64,000 nt of DNA from PoT sp049331405 (GTDB taxonomy: Bacteria; Planctomycetota; Planctomycetia; Isosphaerales; Isosphaeraceae), in NCBI RefSeq assembly GCF_049331405.1, contig NZ_CP186274.1, positions 4,650,001-4,714,000 on the forward strand, given 5' to 3'. A program made the position numbers and the translations under genes. Below are positions 29,001-35,958 of this stretch, in pieces. How positions within the stretch are numbered: position 1 is the first letter of the stretch; each line of letters starts with the position of its first letter. The notes under the pieces are model-generated. The model searched no databases. It had not been told where the DNA came from and was given only the letters and a program-made list of their open reading frames with translations.

Positions 29001-29070
29001 CGATGTTCATCAGGACCCGCCCGCGAATGATGCTCCGGCCATTCGCGTCTCCGAGGCAAGCAATTTGTAA
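26023..29070 (+). CDS. MmeI-like type IIL restriction-modification enzyme (single chain nuclease-methyltransferase)
   Basis: The 1015-residue protein begins with an endonuclease motif of the MmeI spacing, D88-X9-E98-Y-K100 (in ADVWKRDFFALEYK). A helical linker leads to a gamma-class DNA adenine methyltransferase: SAM motif DPACGSGNFLYVAL at about 404 and catalytic NPPF at about 521. The C-terminal half contains the probable target-recognition region and FRYTPTTCFETFPLPEPF. One polypeptide would methylate an adenine and cut at a distance on unmodified DNA. No separate restriction, specificity, helicase or PglZ gene is adjacent, which argues against DISARM, BREX or type I systems. The gene is less GC-rich than its neighbours and sits at the edge of the integrated element, consistent with horizontal transfer. 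The recognition sequence cannot be read by eye. Confidence 0.85.
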   Translation: MDNRDNRDKEGKYTSPPTQAGAASVNVSQFVSKWRRSTLKERSGSQEHFIDLCRVFDHPTPSEMDGVGDTFTFEREIAKANGRRGRADVWKRDFFALEYKSQGKELDQAHEQLRQYRESLLNPPLLAACDMRILDIRTNFTRKATKRYAVELLDLGNTENRRIVERLFYDPDKLSPDEDVEVITDKAAAGLAKIAQDMRARGLDPHQVAMFLDRVVFCLFAQSVRLLDGQVFTKIIEKTHRDPRWVSREIFKLFETMNTGGECALEKIRYFNGDLFANVQPLELTSFEVEAIHRVSRLNWAEVDASIFGTLFERGMDPKKLAEVGRHYTSRTDIATLIEPVVLSPLRREWETARIELDGWLDKGEARSRKKVLAKKTNQDSLWLRKARSIVHEFLLRLKQVTILDPACGSGNFLYVALQKLKDLEKEVLVYASERNIDGFYPKVGPAQLRGIEKSPYAYDLARVTIWIGWLQWTRANGYQVDKEPILSSLDNLLNEDAILDLSRPEEPMEPVWPSAEFIIGNPPFLGGKRLRHGLGDEYIDALFRLWKGRVRPESDLCCYWFDKARRLIADGKSKRAGLIATQAIRGGANRECLKNIKESGEIFFGISDQEWILNGAAVHVSMVGFDGGVEASRFLNGQSVGRINSDLTASEADLTSSRRLSRNLSMAFMGDTKGGKFEITGPEARALLEAPNPHGRPNSDVIVPWMNGLDLARRNRDMWIIDFGLDRSETMASFYEAPYSKVGHLVKPMRANNKREVYRERWWCHVEPRPALRRATGKLDRFLCTTTVSKHRLFSWVASPTLPDHQLIVFSRDDDYFSGILRSRVHEVWARSRGTQVRERESGFRYTPTTCFETFPLPEPFENLKAVIAEAARSFDDSIEAWLNPPEWTRTEVLEFPATIEGPWGRLVRAPDENGIGIVRHGRLVPKDSKSSDLLAQRTLTNLYNQRPSWFELSRRALDEAVLAAYGWKPDVTDYEILSRLLALNLEESKAVDVHQDPPANDAPAIRVSEASNL

Positions 29071-29409
29071 AATCCGAGTTCCCAGGGATCCAATTCCAAC
29101 TCTCACTTGGCGCGTTTTGATTCCTTAGGCCTGCCAAGGCATTAGACATCGGACCATGCTACGGGGAGGTAAAGAGGCCTTAGACGTCACGAGCTGTGAC
29201 GGGATTTCTGGATAGGTTGACCGAGCTCTAATGAATTTCCTACTCCAGGAAGGGGATCAGTTCTCCAGCATCGGCGATCACCTTCGGAGAGGTGGTCGCC
29301 GATGCTGTTCATTAAGCCGATCCACGAACAAAGTGGCCACGCGGTAGCGTCAACTACCGAGGACCAGTGCGTTGGTTCAGGGATCGTGGTCCCTGACATC
29401 GGGGGACTG
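29071..29409. other. Intergenic region with a strong hairpin
   Basis: No gene is supported. It contains the 17-bp stem at 29267-29306 between two convergent genes. Confidence 0.45.
29267..29306. terminator. Strong hairpin between convergent genes
   Basis: The arm AGCATCGGCGATCACCT (29267-29283) pairs with AGGTGGTCGCCGATGCT (29290-29306) with a single wobble and a 6-base loop. It lies between the restriction-modification gene and the convergent minus-strand operon. No T run follows on either strand, so termination is likely but not certain. Confidence 0.55.
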
Positions 29410-29943
29410 TCAAGCTTGTGAGTTTGGCACAGTCCGAGAGTCCAGCAAGCACGCATAGGCATATGCGAGGACAAAAGCAAAAATGTCATCGCCGGCTCGC
29501 TCGCCACGATGCTCGACATCCACACGCTGGGTAAATACGTTGAAATCGATGTCGAAATCATCGTCGAACTCGCCAGGCAATGCCCGGAGCTTTTCGACAT
29601 AGGCACTGAGCCCATGGACGATGGGCTTGGCGAGTTCAAGCCATGTCTTGGGGTCATAACCCGCGGGGCTTCCTACCGCCCGCCACATCCGTGTGGCATT
29701 AATCACGGTGCTGACCATGCCCACGGTTTCGTCGAGCTCCTGCCATACGTACTCGGTGGCATACACACGACGCCACTTGGCCGAGATTGCGGTCAATGGA
29801 GAGGGGCCTTCCGAAAGTGCTGGCAGGTGGCTGAAGGAGTTGGATACACCTATAAGTCTCAGTGAGGGGACGTCACTCATCGGAATCCTTTCCTGTGCGA
29901 TCTCAAAGTGAACGAAGTTGCCACATGGCAATGCGTCGCTCAT
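29410..29943 (-). CDS. Hypothetical protein (177 aa), coupled to the ribbon-helix-helix-like gene
   Basis: ATG 29943 overlaps the stop of the upstream gene by four bases (ATGA), so translation is coupled. The protein is soluble: AISAKWRRVYATEYVWQELD, TVINATRMWRAVGSPAGYD and an acidic EFDDDFDIDFNVF segment. No domain is recognised. The tight coupling to a small DNA-binding-like partner is the layout of a toxin-antitoxin pair, but there is no catalytic motif to support that. Only this copy of the duplicated module has it. Confidence 0.65.
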   Translation of the reverse strand: MSDALPCGNFVHFEIAQERIPMSDVPSLRLIGVSNSFSHLPALSEGPSPLTAISAKWRRVYATEYVWQELDETVGMVSTVINATRMWRAVGSPAGYDPKTWLELAKPIVHGLSAYVEKLRALPGEFDDDFDIDFNVFTQRVDVEHRGERAGDDIFAFVLAYAYACLLDSRTVPNSQA

Positions 29944-30314
29944 CGATCGGGTGGTTCCTCTTTGAATCCGATTTTCCTCGCATAGTCGGACAATGCCATA
30001 CCTACTAATGCGCTTAAAGAAACGGGAAGTCCGAGTTTTTTCGAAGTAAACTCGGCCAGGCGATTCGCCCATCCTCTCCACTCGTCGTGGCCACGGACGG
30101 TAATCGCGATAGGACGGCTTTTCTGGGATTCCCCACTGGAGTCGACATTTCTGTCAGATCGTGCCACAAGCAACATCCCATCAAGAGCCATATCCCGCCC
30201 CGTTGACTCAAGTCTTGTTCGAAGAGAACGCAAGTAATTGTACAGCAGTCCGCTGGCAAAATCAAAATCGCATCGCTCATCGTGTTTCGCCGAGATTTCT
30301 TCGATATTGCTCAT
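29940..30314 (-). CDS. Ribbon-helix-helix-like protein, divergent from cassette A
   Basis: The C-terminal segment (EWRGWANRLAEFTSKKLG, then LSALVGMALSDYARKIGF) has the helix-rich pattern also present in the 88-residue protein beside cassette B (EWKEWLARFAEFCRRDKA, then VVDDALEAYAKSKGF). This resembles a ribbon-helix-helix DNA-binding fold, as in plasmid Arc/CopG-type regulators; the assignment is by pattern only. The N-terminal half (about 70 residues) is additional and unknown. The gene diverges from the 261-residue gene of cassette A, with two inverted repeats between them, so it is a candidate regulator of that operon. Confidence 0.6.
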   Translation of the reverse strand: MSNIEEISAKHDERCDFDFASGLLYNYLRSLRTRLESTGRDMALDGMLLVARSDRNVDSSGESQKSRPIAITVRGHDEWRGWANRLAEFTSKKLGLPVSLSALVGMALSDYARKIGFKEEPPDR

Positions 30315-30363
30315 CTTCGGAAGCTTGACATCCGCTAGCGGTTCGATAGACTTTTGGTGTTGA

Positions 30364-30382
30364 GGGAAGAATCGCTCTTCCC
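30364..30382. promoter_or_regulatory. Inverted repeat, candidate operator
   Basis: GGGAAGA and TCTTCCC flank a 5-base loop in the gap between the ribbon-helix-helix-like gene and cassette A. The equivalent gap beside cassette B also has a short inverted repeat (38444-38462) but of different sequence. Confidence 0.4.
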
Positions 30383-30390
30383 AGAAAAAT

Positions 30391-30423
30391 GGCTCCGCTC
30401 GATGTACTAGATCGAGCGGAGCC
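30391..30423 (-). terminator. 5' boundary hairpin of cassette A (terminator-like on minus strand)
   Basis: The arms GGCTCCGCTCGAT and ATCGAGCGGAGCC (13 bp) enclose a 7-base loop and, read on the minus strand, are followed by ATTTTTC. The same hairpin with one transition per arm bounds cassette B at 38401-38433. It points away from the cassette towards the divergent regulator gene, so it may insulate that gene or mark the cassette edge. Confidence 0.75.
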
Positions 30424-30453
30424 GGTGGTAAGGCTGTCAGAGGAGCCCAACCG

Positions 30454-31239
30454 ATGGCGATCGTACCCGCACGTACCGTCCGCGTCTACGTCTACCAGCT
30501 GCCCATCAAGCCCACCAGGGTTGCCCCCCATCACGACCGCCCCTTCGCCGAAGGGGTCCTGCCCGAAGAGACCCCGCTGTACTGCCCGATCGACCAGAGG
30601 CAGTTGCCGAACATCAACGGCTCCGGGCTGACTTGCGAGGAGTCGCGGCGGATCAACGGGGCGAAGAACCGGGCCTTCGCCGAGTACGCCAGGTCCTGTC
30701 CCGAGGCCTCGCTGCCCGAGTGCGAGCGGGTGGCACGCAAGGCCGCGGCCGACGAGATGCGTCGCCTGCTCAAGGAGCGGCCCCCGGCGCCGCCGCTCAA
30801 GGCCGCCGAGGATGAGCTCGAGGTCGTGCTGCTCAAGGATTCGCAGATGACGGACAAGGAGGCCAGGCGAGTCGTCAGCGCGTTCTGGCGGGGGTACTGC
30901 GACTTCGAGAACAAGCACCCGGGTGTCGATGCCGGCTGGTGCGAGCCGCATGGCCAGAAGGCCGCGGACGAGATGCGGTGGAGGATCAGCCGAGAGCGGG
31001 CGCTGGCCAAGCGAGAGGCCGAGAAGGCAGCCCAGGAGCCGGAACCCGCCCCGGTGACCAAGCCTGCCAGGAAGGCCGGGAAGACGCTGCCGTTCTCCCT
31101 GGAAGATGCCCAGTGGTGGGCTGAAAACTCGCCGACCCGGAACTACGGGTATGAGGTGCTCTCCATGGGACGCCGCTGGGATCGCCGGGCTGACGAGGCC
31201 GCGGCCCAGCACCTCCTCGAAGTCGGCCTGGCGTCCTGA
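30454..31239 (+). CDS. Cassette A gene 1: conserved hypothetical protein (261 aa)
   Basis: ATG 30454 follows AGAGGAG by eight bases. The protein is almost identical in layout to cassette B gene 1 and has exactly the same length. Its N-terminal third has a cysteine pair in ETPLYCPIDQRQLPNINGSGLTCEESRRI, spaced about 20 residues. The middle is helical and charged (RKAAADEMRRLLKER; DKEARRVVSAFWRGY), with a further conserved cysteine in DAGWCEPHGQKAADEMRW. The end is LPFSLEDAQWWAENSPTRNY. I recognise no family. Conservation between copies at the protein level, with many synonymous differences, indicates selection on the protein. Confidence 0.8.
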   Translation: MAIVPARTVRVYVYQLPIKPTRVAPHHDRPFAEGVLPEETPLYCPIDQRQLPNINGSGLTCEESRRINGAKNRAFAEYARSCPEASLPECERVARKAAADEMRRLLKERPPAPPLKAAEDELEVVLLKDSQMTDKEARRVVSAFWRGYCDFENKHPGVDAGWCEPHGQKAADEMRWRISRERALAKREAEKAAQEPEPAPVTKPARKAGKTLPFSLEDAQWWAENSPTRNYGYEVLSMGRRWDRRADEAAAQHLLEVGLAS

Positions 31240-31301
31240 ACCCTCCCGGGGCCGGGGACAGACCCCGGCCCATCCCCCAACACCAACGGGAGGGCCCATC
31301 C

Positions 31302-31835
31302 ATGGCCACTGCTTCTGCTGATCGAACCATCCTGGTGCACCTGATCGATTCGCGGGATGAACACAATGCTCCCGACACGATGACCATTCGCGTAACCGAC
31401 GATTCAAGTGGGGATGAGCTCCGTTACTTGGTGGGTCGGGAACGACGCGGGATCAACTACGGACGGCCGTTCGACCTCGAATCGTTCGCGACACCCGAGG
31501 CGGCCGAATCCTACGCCGACGAACTGGCGAGTTGGAGCCGACAAGAGCTCGAGCTCGAAGCCTCCGAACGGCGGGAAGCTCGGGCCCAGGCGCTCCGCGA
31601 CTTGGTGGCCGACTGTTACCGCAACGACCCGGCCCGCGAGATCGTCGAGGCCATCGCCGAGGCGATCCAGAAGGGGCTGGAGTCGAACGTCATCGCCGCC
31701 TTGGCCAGCCATGCCCCGATGCCGCAGAGGCGGGGGTCCACATCTGACGTGTACCCCCGCCGACGGCAAGCCGACTCGAGCCCTTCCAAGCTCGATGACC
31801 TCGACATCATCTCGGCGACCGGTTGCGTCGCCTGA
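31302..31835 (+). CDS. Cassette A gene 2: conserved hypothetical protein (177 aa)
   Basis: It starts 62 bases after gene 1. The N-terminal half is beta-rich (MATASADRTILVHLIDSRDE; LRYLVGRERRGINYGRPFDL) and the centre is helical (AAESYADELASWSRQELELE, REIVEAIAEAIQKGLE). The cassette B copy has the same length and most residues. No domain is recognised. The product is probably cytosolic and works with gene 1, judged only from co-conservation and order. Confidence 0.8.
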   Translation: MATASADRTILVHLIDSRDEHNAPDTMTIRVTDDSSGDELRYLVGRERRGINYGRPFDLESFATPEAAESYADELASWSRQELELEASERREARAQALRDLVADCYRNDPAREIVEAIAEAIQKGLESNVIAALASHAPMPQRRGSTSDVYPRRRQADSSPSKLDDLDIISATGCVA

Positions 31836-31843
31836 CCCTCGAA

Positions 31844-31866
31844 GGGTGTTGTCATTGACAATACCC
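31844..31866. promoter_or_regulatory. Conserved palindrome after gene 2 (cassette A)
   Basis: The arms GGGTGTTGTCA and TGACAATACCC surround a single T. The same palindrome, with G/A swaps that keep the pairing possible, follows gene 2 of cassette B at 36956-36982. It may be an operator for the third gene or a transcript-processing/termination structure. Confidence 0.6.
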
Positions 31867-31916
31867 CTCGGCAGCGGCGCCCCCACCTCATTAGCACACG
31901 CACCAGGATCTACATC

Positions 31917-32246
31917 ATGACTAAAGCCAAGCGACAGCCCGCGAACCCGCACAAGCTCCTGAGAGAAGCCCTGGCCACAGGGCACCGCATCACGCTCTGG
32001 GTTGACGACTGGAGCGGAAACACGATCGACGATCGCGACCTCGACAAGCCGGGCGAGGATGGCATCACGTTCACCCAGACGCTGGCGGGCTACATCGAGG
32101 CTCGCGTCCGTAACGAGCTCGACGATGGCGACCCGCGCTCCGACCTGCTGATCGAGCATGCGCTTCTCCTTGTCGAGGAGATCCGGGCCTCGGGCTGCAA
32201 GAGCCTCGACGAGTTCATCGCTCACCGCGAGCGACTCTCGATCTGA
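31917..32246 (+). CDS. Cassette A gene 3 (cargo position): hypothetical protein (109 aa)
   Basis: The protein (MTKAKRQPANPHKLLREALA, ITLWVDDWSGNTIDD, SDLLIEHALLLVEEIRASG) is small, acidic and soluble. It shares no visible similarity with the gene at the same position in cassette B. It lies between the conserved palindrome and the conserved 3' hairpin, so it looks like exchangeable cargo. The function is unknown. Confidence 0.7.
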   Translation: MTKAKRQPANPHKLLREALATGHRITLWVDDWSGNTIDDRDLDKPGEDGITFTQTLAGYIEARVRNELDDGDPRSDLLIEHALLLVEEIRASGCKSLDEFIAHRERLSI

Positions 32247-32255
32247 TCGTTCCCG

Positions 32256-32280
32256 ATGACGTCGGGAGTAGCGACGTCAT
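32256..32280. terminator. 3' boundary hairpin of cassette A
   Basis: ATGACGTCG (32256-32264) pairs with CGACGTCAT (32272-32280) over a 7-base loop, ten bases after the gene 3 stop. Cassette B ends in the same TGACGTCG-type hairpin at 36146-36173. No T run follows. Confidence 0.65.
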
Positions 32281-32502
32281 TGCCCGTTCGCCGTTCCTTC
32301 TCAATCCGGGCGCAGACAGGGGGACCGGGCGGGGGCTGCCTCGTGGGTGGCCTCGGCCCGGATCCCCAGGAATGTGACAGGCAAACTGGAGTGCGTCAGC
32401 CGCGCGGAGTCGTCAGGAATGTTCACACACGCATCAGGAGCATCTAAATTTAGAGCCTGACAAGGAAATCTCTCCGAAAAAAAAAATGAAAAACCGCGTT
32501 GA

Positions 32503-32648
32503 CCGCGTTAATGGCGTAGGCTGATAGATCGCACGCGTGGCTACCGATCGCGTTAACCGCGTTAAAGGCGTCCTTCTGGGCTTCAAAAAAAGACCGAGAG
32601 AGGTGCCGTTCACCGTGGAAGAGACCGCGTTAATGGCGTCAATGGCGT
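32503..32648 (+). repeat. Iteron-like array, CCGCGTTAAWGGCGT
   Basis: Three copies of CCGCGTTAAWGGCGT lie at 32503-32517, 32557-32571 and 32625-32639, all in one orientation. Partial copies are at 32494-32500, about 32549 and 32640-32648. The copies start 54 and 68 bases apart. An A10 tract lies directly upstream. Regularly repeated 15-mers beside an AT-rich stretch are typical of plasmid replication origins, but no initiator gene is recognised nearby. Confidence 0.65.
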
Positions 32649-32881
32649 TGCCTGTAGCTTTAACGACGTCAGCTTCATCCTCGTGGCCCCCTCCCCAGCA
32701 ACCCGCGTCAGTCTCAAAGGCCCAGGCACGGTACTACTTGGTACTACCGAACCGCCGGGATACTACCGACAAATGGCGGTTTTTAGCGGCTTTCATTGGG
32801 GCTTGCAGCGATCTAGACATCGGCTAAACTCTCTGACGCCAATAGACTTCCGGGCATGACCGCGTATCTACTTTATAGCTC

Positions 32882-32921
32882 GACACGCTGGGGGTCGCAG
32901 GTTCGAGTCCTGCATCGCCCA
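32882..32921 (+). other. 3' half of a tRNA gene (tRNA-Val-like), probable attachment site
   Basis: The sequence holds a T arm (GCAGG TTCGAGT CCTGC), the acceptor strand ATCGCCC and a discriminator A. Upstream GACAC would fit the anticodon loop of a valine tRNA (GAC). No matching 5' half (GGGCGAT...) precedes it, so this is a remnant, not a working tRNA. Tyrosine recombinases commonly target the segment from anticodon loop to 3' end, and the recombinase gene begins 120 bases further on. The other attachment site was not found in the window. Confidence 0.6.
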
Positions 32922-33041
32922 TTACCCGAAAGTGTTACGCCGAAAGCACTTACGCTTACCCTCCGGTGGTCGGAGGTGCGGCCCCAAACCCTTGGCTAAA
33001 GCGGTACATACCGCTTTGTGACCTCGGAATGGAACCGCACT

Positions 33042-34247
33042 ATGCCCCGACTCACAAAGAAACTCCCCTCCTATCGGCTCCACAAGGCCAGCGGACATGC
33101 GGTCGTCACTCTGGGCGGCCGTCAGGTCTATCTCGGGCCCCACGGCTCTCCCGGGAGCAAGGCCGAGTACGATCGCGTCATCGCGGAATGGCTAGGAGGC
33201 GGGAGGTCCGCACGGGCCGTCGACGTCTCCTCCTCGCGGGGAGACCGGCCCCGGCAAGATGACCTCTCCGTCAACGAGCTCATGGTGCTGTACTGGCGCC
33301 ATGCCGAGCGGTACTACACCCGAGAGGGCGAGGTCGCCCGTGAGCTCGACAACATCCGGGACGCGCTCAGGCACCTCAAGCCCCTCTATGGACACACGTC
33401 CGCGAGGGCCTTCGGGCCCAAGGCCCTCAAGACGATCCGGCAAGGATTGATCGACAAGGGATTGGCCAGGAGCACCATCAACGCCCGCATCCAGAGGATC
33501 CAGAGGATGTTCCGATGGGCGGCGGGCGAGGAACTGATCCCCGCCGACGTGCATCACGGCCTCAAGGCCGTCGAGGGCCTCCGCCGAGGCCGCGACGGAG
33601 CCCGGGAGGCCCCCGCGGTGAAGCCGGTCCCCGACGAGCACGTCGCGGCCGTCCTTCCCCACGTGACCGCGCCCATCCGGGCCATGATCCAACTCCAGGA
33701 CCTGACCGGAATGAGGCCCGGCGAGGTCATGACGATGCGGGGCTGCGAGATCGAGCAGGGCGAAGGCGTGTGGATCTACCGGCCCGGCCGGCACAAGACC
33801 CTGGAGCGTGGCAAGGACCGGTCCATCCCGATCGGCCCCAGGGCCCAGGCGATCCTCGCCGAGTGGCTGCAGGCCAACCCGCAGGCCTACCTCTTCAGCC
33901 CGATCGTCGCGGTCGAGCGGAGGAACGCGGAGAAGCGTCGCAACCGCAAGACGCCGATGACTCCCAGCCAGGCGGCCCGACGCCCCAAGGCCTCCCCGAA
34001 GCGGGCACCACGCCGGCGTTATGACAAGCGGACGTACAACACCGCCATCGCCCGGGCGTGCGACAAGGCGGGCGTGCCCAAGTGGGCTCCGAACCAGCTC
34101 CGCCACGCGGTGGCGACCCGCATCCGCAAGCTCTTCAGCCTCGAGGCGGCCCAGGTCGTCCTCGGCCACGCCAAGGCCGACGTGACGCAGATCTACGCGG
34201 AGCGTGACCTGTCGCGGGCCTCGGACATCGCCCGGCAGGTCGGCTGA
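33042..34247 (+). CDS. Tyrosine recombinase (integrase)
   Basis: The 401-residue protein has a SAM-like core-binding domain (LSVNELMVLYWRHAERYY, TINARIQRIQRMFRWA) and a catalytic domain. The catalytic arginine is in LTGMRPGEVM at about residue 224, the H-x-x-R box is LRHAVATR at about 353, and the nucleophile is in ADVTQIYAERD at about 384. The insertion with RRNRKTP before the second half is common in planctomycete integrases. It would cut and join DNA at an attachment site; the half-tRNA just upstream is the obvious candidate. I chose ATG 33042 (MPRLTKKLPSY); an ATG eight codons upstream is possible. No excisionase is identified. Confidence 0.9.
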   Translation: MPRLTKKLPSYRLHKASGHAVVTLGGRQVYLGPHGSPGSKAEYDRVIAEWLGGGRSARAVDVSSSRGDRPRQDDLSVNELMVLYWRHAERYYTREGEVARELDNIRDALRHLKPLYGHTSARAFGPKALKTIRQGLIDKGLARSTINARIQRIQRMFRWAAGEELIPADVHHGLKAVEGLRRGRDGAREAPAVKPVPDEHVAAVLPHVTAPIRAMIQLQDLTGMRPGEVMTMRGCEIEQGEGVWIYRPGRHKTLERGKDRSIPIGPRAQAILAEWLQANPQAYLFSPIVAVERRNAEKRRNRKTPMTPSQAARRPKASPKRAPRRRYDKRTYNTAIARACDKAGVPKWAPNQLRHAVATRIRKLFSLEAAQVVLGHAKADVTQIYAERDLSRASDIARQVG

Positions 34248-34815
34248 TAAAGCCCCCTGCTCTTCTTCCTCTCTCCTCTCTTATTTTTCTTTTGAACCTC
34301 TCAAGATTGGAAACAACCGTCCCAACCGTCCCAACCGTCCCGAAACGACCAGGCGAGCGACGCAACTTGTTTCAGGCAAATAAGTTGCGGCTTGACCGAT
34401 TTCGGGACGGTTGGGAAAGGTAACCGTCCCGACCGTCCCGGGCAACCGTCCCGGGTCGATGGGCCGATCCCGTCGAAACCGCTCATAGTCGACTGGTCCC
34501 TTCGACCGTCCCGACCGTCCCAGGGTCAAACCGTTCTCGACGCAAGCCCTTCGAAGGACATGGCTTACCATCCAGCCCCGGCGGGACGGTTCCTCACCCG
34601 GATCCGTGCAGCCGGTTCGGAGTTCGCGCCGAGCTGTCTCGCAACGGTTCGAGGAATGATGACAGGCTACTTGCCCCGGACGCCCCTCGAAGGACGATGA
34701 ATGCCGCAAGGTCCTCGGCACAGGTCAGGTCGGGATTGAGTGTCGCTCGTCCAGGATGATTGGATCTGCGAGCGAGTAAAAGATGAAGTTACTCGACCCT
34801 GGGCAGCCGCACGCA
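34248..34815. other. Non-coding segment with RACCGTCCC repeats
   Basis: No gene is supported. It contains the repeat array described at 34315-34591, between the recombinase and the convergent ParA-like gene. Confidence 0.6.
34315..34591. repeat. RACCGTCCC iteron cluster with internal hairpin
   Basis: The 9-mer RACCGTCCC occurs at 34315, 34324, 34333, 34422, 34431, 34444, 34504 and 34513, and inverted at 34404 and 34583. In the middle CGCAACTT (34361) pairs with AAGTTGCG (34382). Tandem and spaced copies next to a ParA-like gene suggest a partition centromere or a replication iteron cluster. Confidence 0.7.
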
Positions 34816-35670
34816 CTAGGCGAGAGGGTATGTCTCGAAGGCCGACTCACCAGTGGTCGACTCGTCAATTCGGGGGGCCGGAAGCGGCGTGGGTAACGCA
34901 AAGCTCGAGGAGTGCTTCATGTAGACCGGAAGCAGGCTCGACATCACGCCCATGGGATCCTTATGCCGCGAGTTCGATCGGACCATCCTCCCCTCCTTGT
35001 CGGCCCTGGCGGGTCGCTTGAGCGCCTCCAAAGTCGGGATGGTCATCGGCAGTACGTCCTTGCCGAAGTCTTCCCGGAGAAGGGACTCGTGATAGGTCGT
35101 GTCCAGAGATCTGGCCGGGCGTAGATTGACCACAACTCGGCTCTCGATCATCGTCCCTCTGGCCGCGGCCAGCGTCCAATTGATCCACCGGATGGTACGC
35201 CGGACTCCCCTGACCCCCGACGGCTCCGCCCTGGTCGGGATCAGGACGAGGTCCGCCATGAGGATGCAGCCCCTGGCACGCCGCCCGTTCCCCGACGCGC
35301 AGTCGATGAGGATGATCTCGAACTCGCGGAACCGGTCGTAGAAGTACATCTCGACATTCCCCCAAGCCTGACGCTCCCTGATCGGTATCCGCGCGAGCTC
35401 GTTCAGCTCGGAGCACGCGCGGATCCGGAAGAGGTTGGCGTAGCGGCTCCGGATGACCTCGTCCTTCAGGCGGACGGACTCCTTGTTCCCCGATGAGCGA
35501 TACTCGTGCTCGTCCGCCGCGGCCAGCAGCGAGGTCAGGCCGTGCGACGCGTCGTTGTCGACGAGGAGCACCTTCAGGCCGTCGTTGGCCAGGGCCCCGC
35601 CCAGGTAGTGACATATCGTCGTCTTGCCCGTACCGCCGTTCAGGCCCGCCAGGACGATGACAGTTGTCAT
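34816..35670 (-). CDS. ParA/MinD-like ATPase
   Basis: ATG 35670 follows GGAGG. The 284 residues start with MTTVIVLAGLNGGTGKTT, a Walker A of the ParA type but with asparagine where the signature lysine of KGGxGKT would be. Walker A' is in VLLVDNDASHGLT and Walker B in IILIDCASGNGRRARG. Lacking a long N-terminal helix-turn-helix, it resembles short type Ib ParA proteins. The family moves plasmids or cargo by ATP-driven DNA binding. No ParB-like gene is adjacent; one of the ribbon-helix-helix-like proteins could be the partner. The replaced signature lysine may mean altered ATP hydrolysis. Confidence 0.8.
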   Translation of the reverse strand: MTTVIVLAGLNGGTGKTTICHYLGGALANDGLKVLLVDNDASHGLTSLLAAADEHEYRSSGNKESVRLKDEVIRSRYANLFRIRACSELNELARIPIRERQAWGNVEMYFYDRFREFEIILIDCASGNGRRARGCILMADLVLIPTRAEPSGVRGVRRTIRWINWTLAAARGTMIESRVVVNLRPARSLDTTYHESLLREDFGKDVLPMTIPTLEALKRPARADKEGRMVRSNSRHKDPMGVMSSLLPVYMKHSSSFALPTPLPAPRIDESTTGESAFETYPLA

Positions 35671-35958
35671 GAGCCCAACCTCCGTGTCGAGTTCAAATCC
35701 GGGTAACTTTCCTCCCGGAGTGAGAGTTCGGCAGGGCGAAGCAATCGCTTTAGTAAACATCTACTCATCGCTGATAGGCAGCCGAACGCGATTAGTGTTC
35801 AAAACTCAGTTTAGATCATATTCAACAACAGTTTGTTGTCGGGTTTCCGCGGCAAATTAACTACCCAGCAGCCACAATTTGTTGTCAGGCCCCGGTCAAT
35901 GTTCCCGGAGAAAATTTTCGGTCCCGATCAAAATCTTAGTCAGAATGGACCATGAATG

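Larger units (their letters stand above)
32281..33041. other. Non-coding segment with iterons and half-tRNA
   Basis: No gene is supported in these 760 bases. They hold an A-rich tract (32477-32493), three copies of a 15-bp repeat (32503-32639) and a tRNA 3' half (32882-32921). The leader of the recombinase gene follows. Confidence 0.6.

Noticed and set aside
26023..29070. DISARM or BREX methylase (DrmMI/PglX-like)
   Set aside because: The methyltransferase motifs are compatible, but no helicase, PglZ, DrmA/B/C or BrxC-like gene is near and the N-terminus has an MmeI-type nuclease motif.
29940..30314. Firm call of a toxin-antitoxin pair for the two overlapping minus-strand genes
   Set aside because: The ATGA coupling is suggestive, but the 177-residue partner shows no toxin motif and the RHH-like assignment is itself only by pattern.
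32503..32648. CRISPR-like array of CCGCGTTAA repeats
   Set aside because: Only three short 15-bp repeats with unequal spacing; an iteron-type array fits better.
32882..32921. Complete tRNA gene
   Set aside because: The T arm and acceptor 3' strand are present, but no 5' acceptor strand, D arm or anticodon stem precedes them.
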